Translations under genes and position numbers: made by a program
Shown here: positions 5,176 to 5,825 of the stretch, piece by piece
Layout of the letters: each line of letters begins with the position of its first letter
How positions within the stretch are numbered: the first letter of the stretch is position 1
Assembly (NCBI GenBank): GCA_031459655.1
Contig: JAVKID010000136.1
Span: 1 to 5,825, forward strand
Reading direction: 5' to 3'
DNA: 5,825 nucleotides
From: Fervidifonticultor_A octavus_A
GTDB taxonomy: Bacteria > Sysuimicrobiota > Sysuimicrobiia > Sysuimicrobiales > Humicultoraceae
The notes under the pieces: generated by a model
Told to the model about the DNA's origin: nothing
Database searches by the model: none
Seen by the model: the letters and a program-made list of their open reading frames with translations, nothing else

Positions 5176-5825
5176 TTAGGGCTCACAGGACGCCTCCCTG
5201 AAGGGGCCGGTGCGAAATCGGTTGTGCTCGCAGGGGACCCGGCCGCCGTCGACGGTCACCCGGCAGACGGGCAGCCCGTAGACGTGCACGTCCACCTCCC
5301 CGTAGGGGAAGGGGTACGTCCCCTCGGTGGTCCAGACGATACGCAGCCTTCCGCCGTCAGGGTGGAGGGTGAAGTGATCCAGCCGGCCCGGGCCGTATCC
5401 GTCGCCTGCGTCAGAGTAGAGGATCCCGCCGCCTGGGGATCCGTCGGGCCGGTAGACCTGCAGGGCCAGCGTTTCGCCAGCCGATCCCTCAGGGGGCCCC
5501 GCCATGGGCAGGACGCTGCCGGCGCGCGCCAGCACCGGGATGCGGTCCAGGGGGGCGTCAAGCGCAACCCGACCCGGGCCGCGGTGGGCGCGGTCGCTGC
5601 CCATCTCGTACCAGGTCCCAGAGGGGAGTGTGACCTCGCGCGAGCGCGCCCCCTCGTCGAGGACCGGCGCGACGAGCAGCGCGTCGCCTAGAAAGAAGGC
5701 GTCCTGGACGTCCCATAACGCCGGGTTACCTGCCTCCGGCCACCAGAGCGGGCGCACCAGCGGGTGCCCGGTGCGGCTGGCCTCCCACGCCAGGGTGTAC
5801 AGGTACGGCAGCAGGCGGTAGCGCA
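5176..5825 (-). CDS. Glycoside hydrolase family 31, C-terminal part (cut by window edge)
   Basis: The 215 visible residues are the C-terminal end of a GH31 enzyme; the start and most of the catalytic barrel lie beyond the window. GH31 members hydrolyse alpha-glucosidic or alpha-xylosidic bonds with retention. The fragment opens with RYRLLPYLYTLAWEASRTG (1-19), the helix near the barrel end, then PLVRPLWWPE (21-30) and FFLGDALLVAPVLDEGAR (43-60), typical of the last barrel strand and the barrel/beta-sandwich junction. Next come LPSGTWYEM (66-74) and IPVLARAGSVLPM (95-107) of the proximal beta-sandwich, and a distal DUF5110-like domain from about 115 with a YSDAGDGYG block. The catalytic nucleophile and acid/base residues lie upstream and cannot be seen, so alpha-glucosidase and alpha-xylosidase cannot be told apart. 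The frame is open to the edge; an internal GTG at 5757 is not the real start. The TAA stop at 5178-5176 converges on the reductase gene. Confidence 0.9.
   Translation of the reverse strand, partial: RYRLLPYLYTLAWEASRTGHPLVRPLWWPEAGNPALWDVQDAFFLGDALLVAPVLDEGARSREVTLPSGTWYEMGSDRAHRGPGRVALDAPLDRIPVLARAGSVLPMAGPPEGSAGETLALQVYRPDGSPGGGILYSDAGDGYGPGRLDHFTLHPDGGRLRIVWTTEGTYPFPYGEVDVHVYGLPVCRVTVDGGRVPCEHNRFRTGPFREASCEP

Noticed and set aside
3420..5201. A 593-codon plus-strand open frame overlaps hyi and glxR.
   Set aside because: It is the alternate-frame shadow of two clearly recognisable genes and is Arg/Gly/Pro-rich, as expected for frame-shifted high-GC DNA.
5224..5691. Plus-strand open frames lie opposite the GH31 gene.
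   Set aside because: The minus strand encodes unmistakable GH31 C-terminal blocks, and the plus-strand translations show no domain pattern.

Overview
This is a high-GC bacterial chromosomal window. Codon third positions are almost all G or C, and strong Shine-Dalgarno sequences sit in front of most starts. Gene content (rhomboid protease, diphosphate-type phosphofructokinase, a Cgl0159-like aldolase-fold protein, hydroxypyruvate isomerase, tartronate semialdehyde reductase, GH31 glycosidase) fits a free-living heterotroph of a high-GC lineage such as Chloroflexota, Actinomycetota or an Armatimonadota-like group. The sequence alone does not settle the phylum. I see no tRNA, rRNA, insertion sequence, CRISPR repeat array or phage gene.

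Layout. Positions 1-672 (+) hold a rhomboid-family intramembrane serine protease. Positions 673-956 have no intact gene: a small stem-loop just after the rhomboid stop, then an open frame whose translation resembles the middle-to-C-terminal part of the CRISPR RNA endonuclease Cas6, probably a decayed fragment. Next is a minus-strand operon: a Cgl0159-like class I aldolase-fold protein (3237-2182) followed 7 nt later by a diphosphate-type 6-phosphofructokinase (2174-957). The ribosome binding site of the second gene overlaps the end of the first. A 231-bp divergent intergenic region (3238-3468) carries a perfect 7-bp-arm inverted repeat and a good -10 box. On the plus strand follow hydroxypyruvate isomerase (3469-4257) and tartronate semialdehyde reductase (4270-5169). 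The window ends in the C-terminal part of a GH31 glycoside hydrolase on the minus strand (5825-5176), whose stop lies 6 bp from the reductase stop.

How the genes may work together. The plus-strand pair interconverts hydroxypyruvate, tartronate semialdehyde and D-glycerate, feeding lower glycolysis. The minus-strand pair couples a reversible phosphofructokinase to an aldolase-fold enzyme of uncertain substrate, so it may act at the sugar-bisphosphate split. With the GH31 enzyme nearby, the window reads as a sugar/sugar-acid utilisation neighbourhood with two divergent operons that may share one regulator. That joint role is inference.

Most of the window is ordinary central-carbon metabolism. 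The points most worth a second look are the Cas6-like remnant, the coupling of an uncharacterised aldolase-fold family to phosphofructokinase, and the inverted repeat between the divergent operons. I found no convincing wholly new system.
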